Notes: generated by a model not told the origin, from the letters alone. A stretch of 60,049 nucleotides of DNA from Acrocarpospora macrocephala (GCF_009687865.1 NZ_BLAE01000042.1:38068-98116); one strand, 5' to 3'. Counted from the stretch's first letter, positions 33,926 to 42,603 are shown. Made by a program: numbers and translations.

Positions 33926-34900
33926 TCAGCCGATGACGGCGGCGACGAGCTGGGAGGGGTCGCGTTCCAGCTGGTCGCGGGCGTGGATGTAGATGTCGGT
34001 GGTGGCGGAGCTGGCGTGGCCCAAGGCGTGCTGGAGCTGCTTGACCGAGGCGCCGCGGTCGCTGGCCACGGTGGCGAAGGTGTGCCGGAGGGAGTGCGGG
34101 GTGACCTTGGCCTCCAGACCGGCGGCTTTGGCGACGCGGATCACCAGGCGGTAGGCGTCGGTACGGTCGAGCGCCCGGCCGGAGGCGGTCGCGAACAGGG
34201 GGCCGGTGAGCTGGGCGACGGGGATCCCGGCGGCGGCGGCGCGGGACTCCAGGTAGGCGTCGACGGCGGCCGCGGTGGCGGGAGGCAGGTTGCGCACCCG
34301 GGTTTTCTGGCCCTTGCCGACGATGCGGAGGGTGCGGTGGCCGCGCTGGTGGCCGAGGTCGGCGATCGTGGCGGCGAGGGCCTCCGACACGCGGGGCCCT
34401 AGTTCGATCATGAGGCGGATGAACGCGGCCGTGCGCGGGCCGGTCGGGCCCGGGACGGCGTCGGCGGCGGCGACCATGGCGCGGGCCTCGTCCTCGGTGA
34501 GGCCGACGGTTTCTGATTGGAATCGTTCGACCTTGGGGCGGCGGACTCTGGCGAACGGGTTGGCGGGGAGCACGCCTTCCTCGGTGGCGTAGCCGTACCA
34601 GCTGGAGATCGCGGAGAGTTTGCGGGCGAGGGTGCGGGGGGCGGTCGGGGCGGGCCCCGCGTCGAGCCAGCGGGCGAAGGCGTCCCCGTGCACGCGGGCC
34701 GCCTGGAGCGGGTTGAGGTCGTGGGCGGCGCAGAAGGCGAACCACTGGTCCAGGTCGGTGCCGTACGCGGCCCGGGTGTGCGGCGAGGTGAACGAGACCA
34801 GCCACGCTTTCTTCAGGCGATCCAGCAGCGGCGGCAGGTCGCCGGCAGCCGCGATCGTGCCGTCGATGATGCGCTCAGGAACCGTCGTCACCCCGCGCAT
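33926..34900 (-). CDS. Tyrosine recombinase (XerC/XerD-like integrase)
   Basis: A 324-residue tyrosine recombinase. The N-terminal SAM-like core-binding domain (SPHTRAAYGTDLDQWFAFC, LARKLSAISSWYGYATEEG) is followed by the catalytic domain with all key residues: Arg in LGPRVSEA, Lys in VGKGQKTRVR, H-x-x-R in PHSLRHTFATVA, and His and Tyr in LGHASSATTDIYIHA. It should cut and rejoin DNA through a 3'-phosphotyrosine. The ATG at 34900 lies just after the stop of the upstream gene. No excisionase, phage or transfer genes are nearby, and I see no att repeat, so it is an orphan. Confidence 0.9.
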   Translation of the reverse strand: MRGVTTVPERIIDGTIAAAGDLPPLLDRLKKAWLVSFTSPHTRAAYGTDLDQWFAFCAAHDLNPLQAARVHGDAFARWLDAGPAPTAPRTLARKLSAISSWYGYATEEGVLPANPFARVRRPKVERFQSETVGLTEDEARAMVAAADAVPGPTGPRTAAFIRLMIELGPRVSEALAATIADLGHQRGHRTLRIVGKGQKTRVRNLPPATAAAVDAYLESRAAAAGIPVAQLTGPLFATASGRALDRTDAYRLVIRVAKAAGLEAKVTPHSLRHTFATVASDRGASVKQLQHALGHASSATTDIYIHARDQLERDPSQLVAAVIG

Positions 34901-34901
34901 T

Positions 34902-35780
34902 CTACTGATCAGCACCCCGGCCGCTCAGGAATCCGCTCGTGCCTGTTGTGCCTTGAGGCGCAGCCGGTGTCCGCATCGCGGAGGCGAGGAGCGCGAGTTT
35001 GTCGGCGTTGTCGGTGCCGGGGTCCGGGTGGTAGACGACGAGCGTCTGGCCTGCCGTGCCGCCGATGCCCAGCCTCTCCCGGTTCAGCCGCAGGCCACCG
35101 ACCTGGGGGTGGTCGATGTGCTTGGGCGCGCCTTCGCACGCCTCTACGTCGTGGCGGGCCCAGAGCCGGCTGAAGCGGGGGCTGGCGAGGGAGAGCTCGC
35201 CGACGAGCTCGATGAATCGCGGGTCGTCCGTGTCGGTGCCGACGGACTCGCGGAAGCCGGCGACCATGCCCGCGGCGGCGTTCTCCCAGTCCGCGTAGAG
35301 GGCCTGCTCGGCGGGGTCGAGGAACACGTCCCGCAGGCGGTTGGCTCCCGCCGCGAGGCGCGGTGACAGCGCGGTCGCCAAGGCGTTGGCGGCGAGGACG
35401 TCGAAGTAGCGGCCCTCGACGTACGCGGGTAGCGGGAGCGTGGCGACGAGCTTGGCGACGCCCGGAGGGACGGTCTCCTTCCGGCGCCGGCGCCGTCGGG
35501 GTTTGCCGGCGCCAAGGCGGAGGAGGTATGCCGTCGCGTCGTCGTCGAGCCGCAGCACGCGGGCGAGGGACTCGAGGACCTGCACGGAGGGGTTGCGGTC
35601 GCGGCCCTGTTCCAGGCGCAGGTAGTAGTCGGCGCTGATGCCGGCGAGCATCGCGACCTCTTCCCGGCGCAGGCCCGGCACGCGCCGTACCCCCCAGGCG
35701 GGAATACCGGCCTGTTCAGGGGTGACGAGCTCACGGCGGGCGCGCACGTAATCGCCCAGCAGGTTCGGTTCGCCGCTCAT
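34902..35780 (-). CDS. XRE-family transcriptional regulator with MmyB-like ligand domain
   Basis: A 292-residue regulator. The N-terminal helix-turn-helix is VPGLRREEVAMLAGISADYY followed by LRLEQGRDRNPSVQVL, and the C-terminal PAS-like MmyB domain includes VEGRYFDVLAANALATAL and RFSRLWARHDV. This group, very common in actinomycetes, typically represses a divergent gene for a small oxidoreductase or hydrolase. Here the divergent gene encodes an alpha/beta hydrolase, a likely target. The ATG at 35780 is followed directly by the typical segment GDYVRARRELVTPEQAG. Confidence 0.9.
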   Translation of the reverse strand: MSGEPNLLGDYVRARRELVTPEQAGIPAWGVRRVPGLRREEVAMLAGISADYYLRLEQGRDRNPSVQVLESLARVLRLDDDATAYLLRLGAGKPRRRRRRKETVPPGVAKLVATLPLPAYVEGRYFDVLAANALATALSPRLAAGANRLRDVFLDPAEQALYADWENAAAGMVAGFRESVGTDTDDPRFIELVGELSLASPRFSRLWARHDVEACEGAPKHIDHPQVGGLRLNRERLGIGGTAGQTLVVYHPDPGTDNADKLALLASAMRTPAAPQGTTGTSGFLSGRGADQ

Positions 35781-35910
35781 CTCCTCACTGTATTTCGCGC
35801 GACTGCGCGCGTGCCTGGTCCTGTCACCCCCAGGAGCGCGAGAGCCCTGGCTCGGTCAAAACCTGGACGGCAGCCTGGTCAGCGGCTCAACGACAGTAAG
35901 GAGCGAAACC

Positions 35911-36636
35911 ATGTCAACATATCTGCTGGTACACGGTGCCTGGCATAGCGGACAGTGCTGGGAGCGGGTGGTCCCGTTGCTGGCGTCGGCCGGACATCGG
36001 GTGGCCGCGCCGTCGCTGACCGGCCACGGCGACAAGGCGCATCTGCTCAGCCGCGAGGTAGGGCTGGACACGCACGTCGATGACATCGTCAGGCTGATCA
36101 TCGAGGAAGACCTCACCGAGGTGGTACTCGTGGGACACAGCTACGCCGGGCTGGTCATCTCGTCGGCGGCCAACCAGATCCCGGATCGGATCGCACATTT
36201 GGTCTACCTCGACGCGATGGTCCCGGAGGACGGCGAGAGCGCGGCCGATGTCCAGCCCGTGACCCAGGTCCTGATCGACCGCGCCGCGACGTCCGGCATT
36301 GACTGGCGGGTTCCGCCGCTCCCCGAGATGCCGCCGCCCTCGGGTCTGTTCGGGGTCACCGATCCGGCGGACGTCGCCTGGCTGCGCACGATGCTGTCGG
36401 ATCAGTCGGTGCGCAGCCTCCAGCAACCGGTCCGGCTGGACAACCCGGCCGTGAACACGATCCCGCGGACGCACATCCACTGCGTTGCCGGCGTGCCGGA
36501 GGGCATTGCCCGGCGACCAATCCCCGCGATACAGCCCAACGGCACCCCAGCACAGGTGTGGGAATTGGCGACCGGCCACGACTGCATGATCACCATGCCG
36601 GTCGAGCTCGCCGAGCTCCTGCTCAAGCTCGGCTGA
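35911..36636 (+). CDS. Alpha/beta hydrolase (esterase-like)
   Basis: A 241-residue serine hydrolase of the small plant-esterase/hydroxynitrile-lyase-like group. TYLLVHGAWHSGQCWERV is the oxyanion strand. The nucleophile elbow is VLVGHSYAGLVI (Ser), the acid is probably Asp in VYLDAMVPEDGES or a later one, and the catalytic His is in ATGHDCMITMP near the end. AAGGAGCG lies nine bases before the ATG. Natural substrate is unknown. It is probably controlled by the divergent MmyB-like regulator. Confidence 0.87.
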   Translation: MSTYLLVHGAWHSGQCWERVVPLLASAGHRVAAPSLTGHGDKAHLLSREVGLDTHVDDIVRLIIEEDLTEVVLVGHSYAGLVISSAANQIPDRIAHLVYLDAMVPEDGESAADVQPVTQVLIDRAATSGIDWRVPPLPEMPPPSGLFGVTDPADVAWLRTMLSDQSVRSLQQPVRLDNPAVNTIPRTHIHCVAGVPEGIARRPIPAIQPNGTPAQVWELATGHDCMITMPVELAELLLKLG

Positions 36637-36688
36637 CCCGGCGCGTCGGAGCCGTGGCCGGTCGTCGTGACCGGCCACGGGCGCCCGA

Positions 36689-37639
36689 TCAATTCACCAG
36701 CACGATTTTTCCGCGGGCGTGGCGGCTCTCGCTCAGCTCGTGCGCGGCCGCGGCCTCGGCCAGCGGGAACGCCGCCGCGACCGGCGCCCGCAGCCGGCCC
36801 TGCTCGGCAAGCGCGACCGCGATGCCGAGGCCGTGCAGTGCCATCGGGTCGGCGGCGGCTCCGACGGCCGCGGCCGTGTCGTCGGCCGGTGCTCCGTGCG
36901 ACATGTGCACGCCGTGGGCCGCCGCGGTGAAGTCGGCGATCGTCACCACGCGCGCTGGATCGCCGGCAATGGCGATGAGGTCGGGCAGCGCCCCTCCGGC
37001 GCAGTCGAACACCGCGTCCACTCCGGCGGGTGCCAGCGCGCGGATCCGTTCGACGAGCCCTGTCCCGTACATCGCAGGCTCCGCGCCGAGAGAACGCAGG
37101 AAGTCGTGGTTGTGCTCGCTGGCCGTACCGATGACGGTGGCGCCGCGGGCGACCGCCAGCTGGACGGCGACGGTGCCCACCCCACCGGCCGCGCCCTGCA
37201 CCAGCACGGTGTGCCCGGCACCGACCGCGAGCCGGTCCAGGACCCGGGTGGCCGTCTCGACGTTGCCCGCGGCGCCGCCGGCTTCCTCCCAGCTCCACGC
37301 GGCCGGCTTGGGCGCCCAGGCGGCCAGGACCACGTAATCGGCGTTGGCGCCGCGCGCGGCCGTGGTGGTCATGCCGAACACCTCGTCGCCGACGCCGACG
37401 CCCGTCACGCCGTCGCCGACCTCGTCCACCACGCCCGCGGCGTCGAACCCGGTCCGGTACGGGAACGTCACGGGCACCACGTCACGCAGCGTCCCGGAGC
37501 GGACGTACGTCTCTCCTGCCGAGAGCCCGGACGCCCGTACGGCGATGCGGATCTTCCCCGGTCCGGCGTGTGGCTCCTCGACCTCGGCGACGTGCACCAC
37601 GCCGGGCGGGCCGTACTCAGTGAATTGAACTGCTCTCAT
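36689..37639 (-). CDS. NADPH:quinone reductase-like zinc-independent medium-chain dehydrogenase
   Basis: A 316-residue MDR oxidoreductase of the quinone reductase/zeta-crystallin group. The GroES-like N-terminal domain (MRAVQFTEYGPPGVVHVAE, PYRTGFDAAGVVDEVGDGV) is followed by a Rossmann fold with VLVQGAAGGVGTVAVQLA. The zinc-binding Cys/His set is absent, as usual for this group. It reduces quinones or enones using NADPH. It starts 49 bases from a divergent TetR regulator, the likely repressor. Confidence 0.9.
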   Translation of the reverse strand: MRAVQFTEYGPPGVVHVAEVEEPHAGPGKIRIAVRASGLSAGETYVRSGTLRDVVPVTFPYRTGFDAAGVVDEVGDGVTGVGVGDEVFGMTTTAARGANADYVVLAAWAPKPAAWSWEEAGGAAGNVETATRVLDRLAVGAGHTVLVQGAAGGVGTVAVQLAVARGATVIGTASEHNHDFLRSLGAEPAMYGTGLVERIRALAPAGVDAVFDCAGGALPDLIAIAGDPARVVTIADFTAAAHGVHMSHGAPADDTAAAVGAAADPMALHGLGIAVALAEQGRLRAPVAAAFPLAEAAAAHELSESRHARGKIVLVN

Positions 37640-37688
37640 GCGCCGCACCGTAACGGAACACCCCGTCCGGTTGACTAAAGTGAGAGTG

Positions 37689-38315
37689 GTGACGGCAGAA
37701 GTGACGCAAAAGCTGCGCTCGGACGCCCGCGACAACCGCCTGCGCATCCTCGCGGTCGCCCGCGCGGCCTTCGCCGCCGAGGGCCTCGACGTGCCGATCC
37801 GGGAGATCGCCCGGCGCGCGCAGGTGGGTGCCGCGACCGTCTACCGGCACTTCCCGACCAAGGAAGCACTGTTCACCGAAGCCTTCGCCGAGCCGATGGC
37901 CACCTGCTCGGCGATCGTCGCGGAAGGTATGGCGGCGGCCGACCCGTGGCGCGGATTCAGTCTGGTGATCGAGAAGCTCATGACGGTGCACGCCCTCGAC
38001 CGGGGCTTCTCCCGCGCGTTCACCTCGCGGCTTCCCCCGGCGGTCGACTACTTCACCGCGGACCGCGACCGCACGCTGCGCCTGCTGCTCCAGCTCATCC
38101 GGCGCGCGAAGGAGGCGGGCGACCTGCGGGCGGATTTCGTCCTGGAGGACATCGTCCTGGCCATGATGGCGACCGAGGGCATCCGCGCCGAATCATCCGA
38201 GCTGAAAGTGGCGGCCTCGCGCCGCCTTGCCGCCCTGATGATCCAATCATTCCGGGCGAACCCCGTCCCGACGCCGCTTCCGCCGGCCGTCCGGCTGCCG
38301 CTCTCCGCCCGCTAG
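37689..38315 (+). CDS. TetR family transcriptional regulator
   Basis: A 208-residue TetR regulator. The HTH covers NRLRILAVARAAFAAEGLDV, IREIARRAQVGAATVYRHF and PTKEALFTEAFAEPM (residues ~15-62); the rest is a helical ligand domain. The GTG at 37689 is my choice. The frame extends upstream to 37638, but that part would overlap the divergent gene's start. The adjacent quinone reductase gene is the probable target. Four bases overlap the convergent MocR gene. Confidence 0.85.
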   Translation: MTAEVTQKLRSDARDNRLRILAVARAAFAAEGLDVPIREIARRAQVGAATVYRHFPTKEALFTEAFAEPMATCSAIVAEGMAAADPWRGFSLVIEKLMTVHALDRGFSRAFTSRLPPAVDYFTADRDRTLRLLLQLIRRAKEAGDLRADFVLEDIVLAMMATEGIRAESSELKVAASRRLAALMIQSFRANPVPTPLPPAVRLPLSAR

Positions 38316-39784
38316 TACGGGGGGAAACTGTCCGCGAGGAGGGCTAGGCCTTTGTCGATGTTGTCGGGGTGGATCAGGCCGTAGCCGAGGATCAGGCCGG
38401 GTTGGGGGTGATCGGTGTAGAAGGGGGCGATGCTGTCGATCGCCAGGCCGGAGTCGCGGGCGCGGGAGACGACGGTGTCGAAGTCCACCGTGGAGCCGGG
38501 GGCCGGGAGGGCGCACAGGTGGAGGCCGGCGGCTGAGGGGATCGGGGTGAGAGTGCCGGCGAAGCGGGTGTGCAGGGTGGTGAGGATGGCGGCGCGGCGG
38601 GCGGCGTACTCCTGGGTGGCTTTGCGGATGTGGCGGGAGAGGAGGCCTTCGTCGATGAAGGTGGCGAGGGCGCCCTGGGTGGTGGGGTCGCCGTGCCAGT
38701 CGGTGAGTTGCCTGGCGGTGCGGAGGGCGGGCTGGAGGGAGGCGGGGGCGATCAGGAAGCCGAGGCGGAGCGTGGGGAGGAGGGTCTTGGAGAAGGAGCC
38801 GACGTAGATGACGCGGCCGCAGGCGTCGAGGCTCTGCAGGGGTTCCAGGGGGCGGCCCTCGAAGCGGTACTCGCTGTCGTAGTCGTCCTCGACGATGACG
38901 GCGTCGTGGCGGGCCGCCCAGGTGAGGAGGGCGGCGCGGCGGGAGACGGACATGGGGGTGCCGAGGGGGAACTGGTGGGAGGGCGTGACGTAGATCAGCC
39001 GGGCGCCGTCGGGGAGGGCGGCGACGTCCAGGCCCTCCTCGTCGACGGGGACGGCGGCGACGCGGGCGCCGAGAGAGTGGAAGAGCAGGCGAGCGGCGCG
39101 GTAGCCGGGTTCCTCGATGGCGACCAGGTCGCCGGGCTCGATCAGGACGCGGCCGATGAGGTCCAGGGCCTGCTGGGCGCCCTGGGTGATCAGGACGTCG
39201 TCGGCGCCGGCGCGTACCGACCGGGAGACGCCCACGTAGCGGGCGATGGCGGCGCGCAGGCCCGGGTGCCCGGCGGGGTCGGCGTATCCGGGGGCGCCGA
39301 CGTTGGCCCGGCGCAGCTCGCGGGCGACCATCCGGCGCCAGGTCTCCAGCGGGAACAGGGCGGGATCGGGGATGCCGAAGCGGAAGTCGTACCTGGTGGG
39401 GATCTTCCCGGCGGGGGCGGGTACGGCCTCGCGGACCAGCGTCTCCCACAGCGGCCGCGGCCGCAGGCCCCGGCCGGGGGGCGCGGCCCGGGGGCGCTGG
39501 TGGATGTGGTGGCGCGGGCAGACGTACGTGCCCGCGCCGGTCTTGCCGACCAGGAAGCCCTCGGCGGTGAGCCGGTCGTACGCGACGGTCACCGTGTTCC
39601 TGGACACACCCAGCCGGGTGGCCATCTCCCGGGTGGGCGGCAGCCGCTCCCCCGGCCGCAGCCGCCCGTCCAGGATCGCGTCCAGCAACTGGCGGTAGAT
39701 CCGCGCGGCCAGGTCCCCGCGCCCGTTGAGCCCGACGTCGAACTCCACGCCCGCCCCCTCCATTGGCCCAATCATTTCTCCCAA
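38312..39784 (-). CDS. MocR/PdxR-type regulator (GntR HTH fused to aminotransferase fold)
   Basis: A 490-residue MocR protein. The GntR winged helix (LRPGERLPPTREMATRLGV, SRNTVTVAYDRLTAEGFLV) covers residues ~30-95. After a linker comes a fold-type I aminotransferase-like domain with the PLP lysine in VYVGSFSKTLLPTLRLGFL and VEDDYDSEYRFEGRPL upstream. MocR proteins bind PLP or PLP-amino acid adducts and control one neighbouring operon. The DsbA-like gene across the divergent promoter is the likely target. The start may be TTG (39784, AAGG upstream), ATG 39775 or ATG 39763. Confidence 0.9.
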   Translation of the reverse strand: MGEMIGPMEGAGVEFDVGLNGRGDLAARIYRQLLDAILDGRLRPGERLPPTREMATRLGVSRNTVTVAYDRLTAEGFLVGKTGAGTYVCPRHHIHQRPRAAPPGRGLRPRPLWETLVREAVPAPAGKIPTRYDFRFGIPDPALFPLETWRRMVARELRRANVGAPGYADPAGHPGLRAAIARYVGVSRSVRAGADDVLITQGAQQALDLIGRVLIEPGDLVAIEEPGYRAARLLFHSLGARVAAVPVDEEGLDVAALPDGARLIYVTPSHQFPLGTPMSVSRRAALLTWAARHDAVIVEDDYDSEYRFEGRPLEPLQSLDACGRVIYVGSFSKTLLPTLRLGFLIAPASLQPALRTARQLTDWHGDPTTQGALATFIDEGLLSRHIRKATQEYAARRAAILTTLHTRFAGTLTPIPSAAGLHLCALPAPGSTVDFDTVVSRARDSGLAIDSIAPFYTDHPQPGLILGYGLIHPDNIDKGLALLADSFPPY

Positions 39785-39808
39785 TATTGGACCTTACACT
39801 CAGCCAAT
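39762..39808. promoter_or_regulatory. CCAAT/ATTGG boxes in the MocR divergent promoter
   Basis: ATTGGCCCAAT (39762-39772) and CCAATATTGG (39781-39790) are perfect palindromes, and GCCAATA (39802-39808) adds a half-site, all within 47 bases. MocR proteins often bind spaced direct or inverted repeats beside their own gene, so these are probable MocR operators. They overlap the 5' end of the regulator gene if the earliest start is used. Confidence 0.55.
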
Positions 39809-39860
39809 ACCCCCATTAAAGTGATCATTACTCCCGATTTCACCACCAACAGGAGGAAAT

Positions 39861-40484
39861 ATGCCAGAAACTACAGCGGACATGTGGTTTGACCCGGTTT
39901 GCCCATGGGCGTGGATCACCTCCCGGTGGCTGCTGGAGGTCGAGCAGGTCCGTGACGTGCGGATCCGGTTCCACGTGATGAGCCTGGCGGTCCTCAACGA
40001 GGGCCGCGACGAGCTCCCGGAGCGCTACCGCGAGTTCATGACCACCGCCTGGGGCCCGGTCCGGATCGCCATCGCGGCCGAGCAGAAATACGGCGGCGAC
40101 ATCCTGCGCGACCTCTACACCGCCTTCGGCACCCGCATCCACCACGACAAGATCCCCGTCGGCCCCGACCTGTACGCGGCCGTGCTCGCCGAACTAGGCC
40201 TCCCGGAGGACCTCGCCGACGCCGCGGACAGCGACGCCTTCGACGAGCAGCTGCGGGCCAGCCACCACACCGGCATGGAACCGGTCGGCTACGAGGTCGG
40301 CACTCCGGTGATCCACGTCCCCGGCCCGGACGGCGAGCTGATCGCCTTCTTCGGCCCGGTCGTCACCCCGATCCCGCGCGGCGAGGCCGCCGGACGCCTC
40401 TGGGACGGCGTCCTGCTGGTGGCGGGCACCGACGGCTTCTTCGAGCTGAAGCGGACCAGAACCCGATCACCGGAGTTCCACTGA
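39861..40484 (+). CDS. DsbA-family oxidoreductase, Rv2466c-like mycothiol-dependent type, one-cysteine active site
   Basis: A 207-residue thioredoxin-fold protein of the DsbA/Rv2466c group. [20 protein letters not shown] is the active-site strand and [14 protein letters not shown] carries the cis-Pro loop. Rv2466c of M. tuberculosis reduces disulfides and nitro prodrugs using mycothiol, with a C-x-x-C site. Here the motif is C-P-W-A, so the resolving Cys is absent and a monothiol mechanism with mycothiol must be assumed. AGGAGGAAAT precedes the ATG. Divergent MocR control is likely. Confidence 0.88.
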   Translation: MPETTADMWFDPVCPWAWITSRWLLEVEQVRDVRIRFHVMSLAVLNEGRDELPERYREFMTTAWGPVRIAIAAEQKYGGDILRDLYTAFGTRIHHDKIPVGPDLYAAVLAELGLPEDLADAADSDAFDEQLRASHHTGMEPVGYEVGTPVIHVPGPDGELIAFFGPVVTPIPRGEAAGRLWDGVLLVAGTDGFFELKRTRTRSPEFH

Positions 40485-40491
40485 GCATTGA

Positions 40492-41400
40492 TCAGCGTTC
40501 CGCCCGCAGGGCCGCGATCAGCCATTCGTACGCGGCCGCGGCCGGCGGGAACGGCGGGTGGCCGTTGAGGACGCCCATCAGCCGCCAGTACCGCTCCACC
40601 CGCACGTCGGTGAAGGTCGCCAGCTGATCGGCCAGCGCCCGCCGCTCGGCGACCGCCAGCCCGGGATCGAGGATCAGGCCGACCACCTGCTGCGCCTGCG
40701 GCGAGCCCGGGTCCGTCCCCGCGCCGAGCGCGGCCCCCGCGTGCTCAAGGACCGCCTCACTGTCGACGGCAGCCGAGGTCCCGCCCGGCCGCGTGCCCGC
40801 CTCGGCCATCTCCCGCACGCGCCGCTGGAACCCCTCGTCACCAACCAGTTCGGCCAGCTCAACCCAGGCGTCCACCTGCTCGTCGGTCGGCTCATCCGGC
40901 AGTTCGGCCGGCATCCGGCGCATCGCCTCCGCGATCCGCGCCCCGGGCGCGGCCGGATCCAGCCCCGCGAAGGCGCGGTCCACGAATCCGTCGATCAGGT
41001 GCTGCCGCTCGCGCGCGGACAACCGGGCCATCTTGTGCATCAGTCTCATCTCCTCGGCGTCGCTTCCTCGTCGAGCGATCGACCGCAGCACCGCGCGCTT
41101 CAGCCGCAGGGCCCGGATCTCGGCGTCCAGCGCGTCGGCGTGCGCGCCGGCGATCTCCGCCACGCTCTCCTGCCGCCGCACCACTCGGACCACGGTGCCC
41201 AGATCCAGCCCCAGCTCCCGAAGCGTGCGCACCAGCTCCAGCCGCGCCACCGCGGCCACGTCGTACAGCCGGTATCCCCCGGCCGACCGCCGCGTCTCCG
41301 GCAGCACACCTTGATCGGACCAGAACCGGATGGTACGCACCGACAGCCCGGTGCTACGAGCGAGCTGCCCAATGGTGAACAGCTCGGTACGTTCGCTCAC
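40492..41400 (-). CDS. MerR family transcriptional regulator
   Basis: A 302-residue MerR regulator. The HTH and wing are FTIGQLARSTGLSVRTIRFW, SDQGVLPETRRSAGGYRLY and DVAAVARLELVRTLRELGL (residues ~8-70), followed by a coiled dimer helix and a long C-terminal effector domain with no Cys-rich metal loop, so it is not a metal sensor. It starts with GTG at 41400 and lies 33 bases after a small ORF on the same strand. No obvious target gene is adjacent; self-control is possible. Confidence 0.88.
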   Translation of the reverse strand: MSERTELFTIGQLARSTGLSVRTIRFWSDQGVLPETRRSAGGYRLYDVAAVARLELVRTLRELGLDLGTVVRVVRRQESVAEIAGAHADALDAEIRALRLKRAVLRSIARRGSDAEEMRLMHKMARLSARERQHLIDGFVDRAFAGLDPAAPGARIAEAMRRMPAELPDEPTDEQVDAWVELAELVGDEGFQRRVREMAEAGTRPGGTSAAVDSEAVLEHAGAALGAGTDPGSPQAQQVVGLILDPGLAVAERRALADQLATFTDVRVERYWRLMGVLNGHPPFPPAAAAYEWLIAALRAER

Positions 41401-41433
41401 GGATCCAGCCTCAACCCTCCACCTGCTGGAGAC

Positions 41434-41577
41434 TCAACCGTTTTTCATGAGGTCTTCGAGCACCTCCTGCGCGGTCTGCAACTTCAGCCGCCACCCCCGA
41501 TCGACGTCCTCGCCGAGCCGGGCGGTGATCTCCTCGTTCACCACCCGCAGACAATCACCGAGTTCATGCGTCCCCAT
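41434..41577 (-). CDS. Small 47-residue protein upstream of the MerR gene
   Basis: I do not recognise this protein. The reading frame MGTHELGDCLRVVNEEIT continues with ARLGEDVDRGWRLKLQTAQE and ends VLEDLMKNG. It has the GC-rich third positions of real genes, and its C-terminal half is amphipathic and helical. GGAGGT abuts the ATG, so the ATG is poorly spaced; the GTG pair at codons 12-13 is an alternative start. It is on the MerR strand and could be co-transcribed. Confidence 0.5.
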   Translation of the reverse strand: MGTHELGDCLRVVNEEITARLGEDVDRGWRLKLQTAQEVLEDLMKNG

Positions 41578-41623
41578 ACCTCCACAATCGACCGGTGAGT
41601 CCCATCACCACGTCATGATCGGG

Positions 41624-42484
41624 TCAACGCTCGGCCACGCCCAGCTGCCGTTCCGCGGCGTCGACCGTCTGGGCCAGCAGCACGGCGATGGTCATGGGGC
41701 CGACCCCGCCAGGAACCGGGGTGATGAGGCTCGCGCGGGTCTTCGCGCTGTCGAAGTCGACGTCACCGACGTTCCCGGCGTTGTATCCGGCGTCGATGAC
41801 CACGGCCCCCGGCTTGATGTCATCGCCGTGGATGAAACGCGCCCGGCCCACCGCGGCCACCAGCACGTCGGCCTCCTTGACGATCGAGCTCAGGTCTCTG
41901 GTGCGGGAGTGGCAGTAGGTGACGGTGGCGTTGCGGTCCAGCAGCAGCATCCCGGCAGGCTTGCCGAGGATCGCGCTGCGGCCCACCACGACGGCGTGCT
42001 TGCCGGTGAGGTCGACGTCGTAGGCGTCCAGCAGCCGCATGATGCCGCCCGGCGTGCAGGACTGGAAGCCCGGCAGCCCGAAGCTCATCGCGGCGAAGGA
42101 GTGCATGGTGACGCCGTCGACGTCCTTCTCCGGGGCGATGGCCTCGAACGCGGCCCGCTCGTCGATGTGCTCCCCGACCGGATGCTGCAGCAGGATGCCG
42201 TGCACCGCCGGATCCTCCGAGAGCGCGGTGATGGCGCCGACCAGCTCCTTGGTCGTGGTCGTGGCGGGAAGTTCCACGTGCCGGGACAGGATGCCGGCCT
42301 TCGCGCTGCGGGAGCGCTTCATCCGCACGTACGTCACCGAGGCCGGATCCTCGCCGACCAGCACGGTCGCCAGGCACGGCGCCTGGCCGGTGCTTTCGGT
42401 GAGGGCGGCCGCTCTCGACGTGCACTCCTCGACGATCCGGCCGGCGAGTCCGGCGCCATCCATCAAACGGGCGGTCTGCGTCAC
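41624..42484 (-). CDS. folD: Bifunctional methylenetetrahydrofolate dehydrogenase/cyclohydrolase FolD
   Basis: A 286-residue FolD, which interconverts 5,10-methylene-THF and 10-formyl-THF in the cytosol, supplying purine and formyl-Met synthesis. Catalytic motifs are clear: SVTYVRMKRSRSAKAGI (Tyr and Lys of the cyclohydrolase site), HGILLQHPVGEHIDERAAFE, IAPEKDVDGVTMHSFAAM, CTPGGIMRLLDAY and the NADP loop VVVGRSAILGKPAGMLLL. The GTG at 42484 follows AGGAG by 6 bases. The gene is single, and its leader carries a ZTP riboswitch. Confidence 0.95.
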   Translation of the reverse strand: MTQTARLMDGAGLAGRIVEECTSRAAALTESTGQAPCLATVLVGEDPASVTYVRMKRSRSAKAGILSRHVELPATTTTKELVGAITALSEDPAVHGILLQHPVGEHIDERAAFEAIAPEKDVDGVTMHSFAAMSFGLPGFQSCTPGGIMRLLDAYDVDLTGKHAVVVGRSAILGKPAGMLLLDRNATVTYCHSRTRDLSSIVKEADVLVAAVGRARFIHGDDIKPGAVVIDAGYNAGNVGDVDFDSAKTRASLITPVPGGVGPMTIAVLLAQTVDAAERQLGVAER

Positions 42485-42518
42485 GAGTTCTCCTGGACAT
42501 GGCTGCGTGCTGCTGCTT

Positions 42519-42603
42519 GTGGCCCAGGCGCACGGCACTTCCCGAGAACGGCGGCCGCTCCCCGGTGGTGCTCCACCTCAGCGCCAGTCACGGCCTACGC
42601 CTC
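42519..42603 (-). ncRNA. ZTP (pfl) riboswitch in the folD leader
   Basis: Read on the minus strand, the leader contains the conserved pfl-motif blocks in order: GGCCGTGACTGGCGC, GGTGGAGCACCACCGGGGAG, CGGCC, then CCGTGCGCCTGGGC near the 3' side. This matches the ZTP/ZMP-binding riboswitch, which senses the purine intermediate that accumulates when 10-formyl-THF is low and turns on one-carbon genes. It lies 35 bases before the folD GTG, close enough to expose or mask the ribosome-binding site. Confidence 0.92.

Noticed and set aside
33926-34900. The tyrosine recombinase considered as marking an integrated phage or ICE.
   Set aside because: No structural, replication, transfer or excisionase genes, no tRNA target and no visible att repeats around it.
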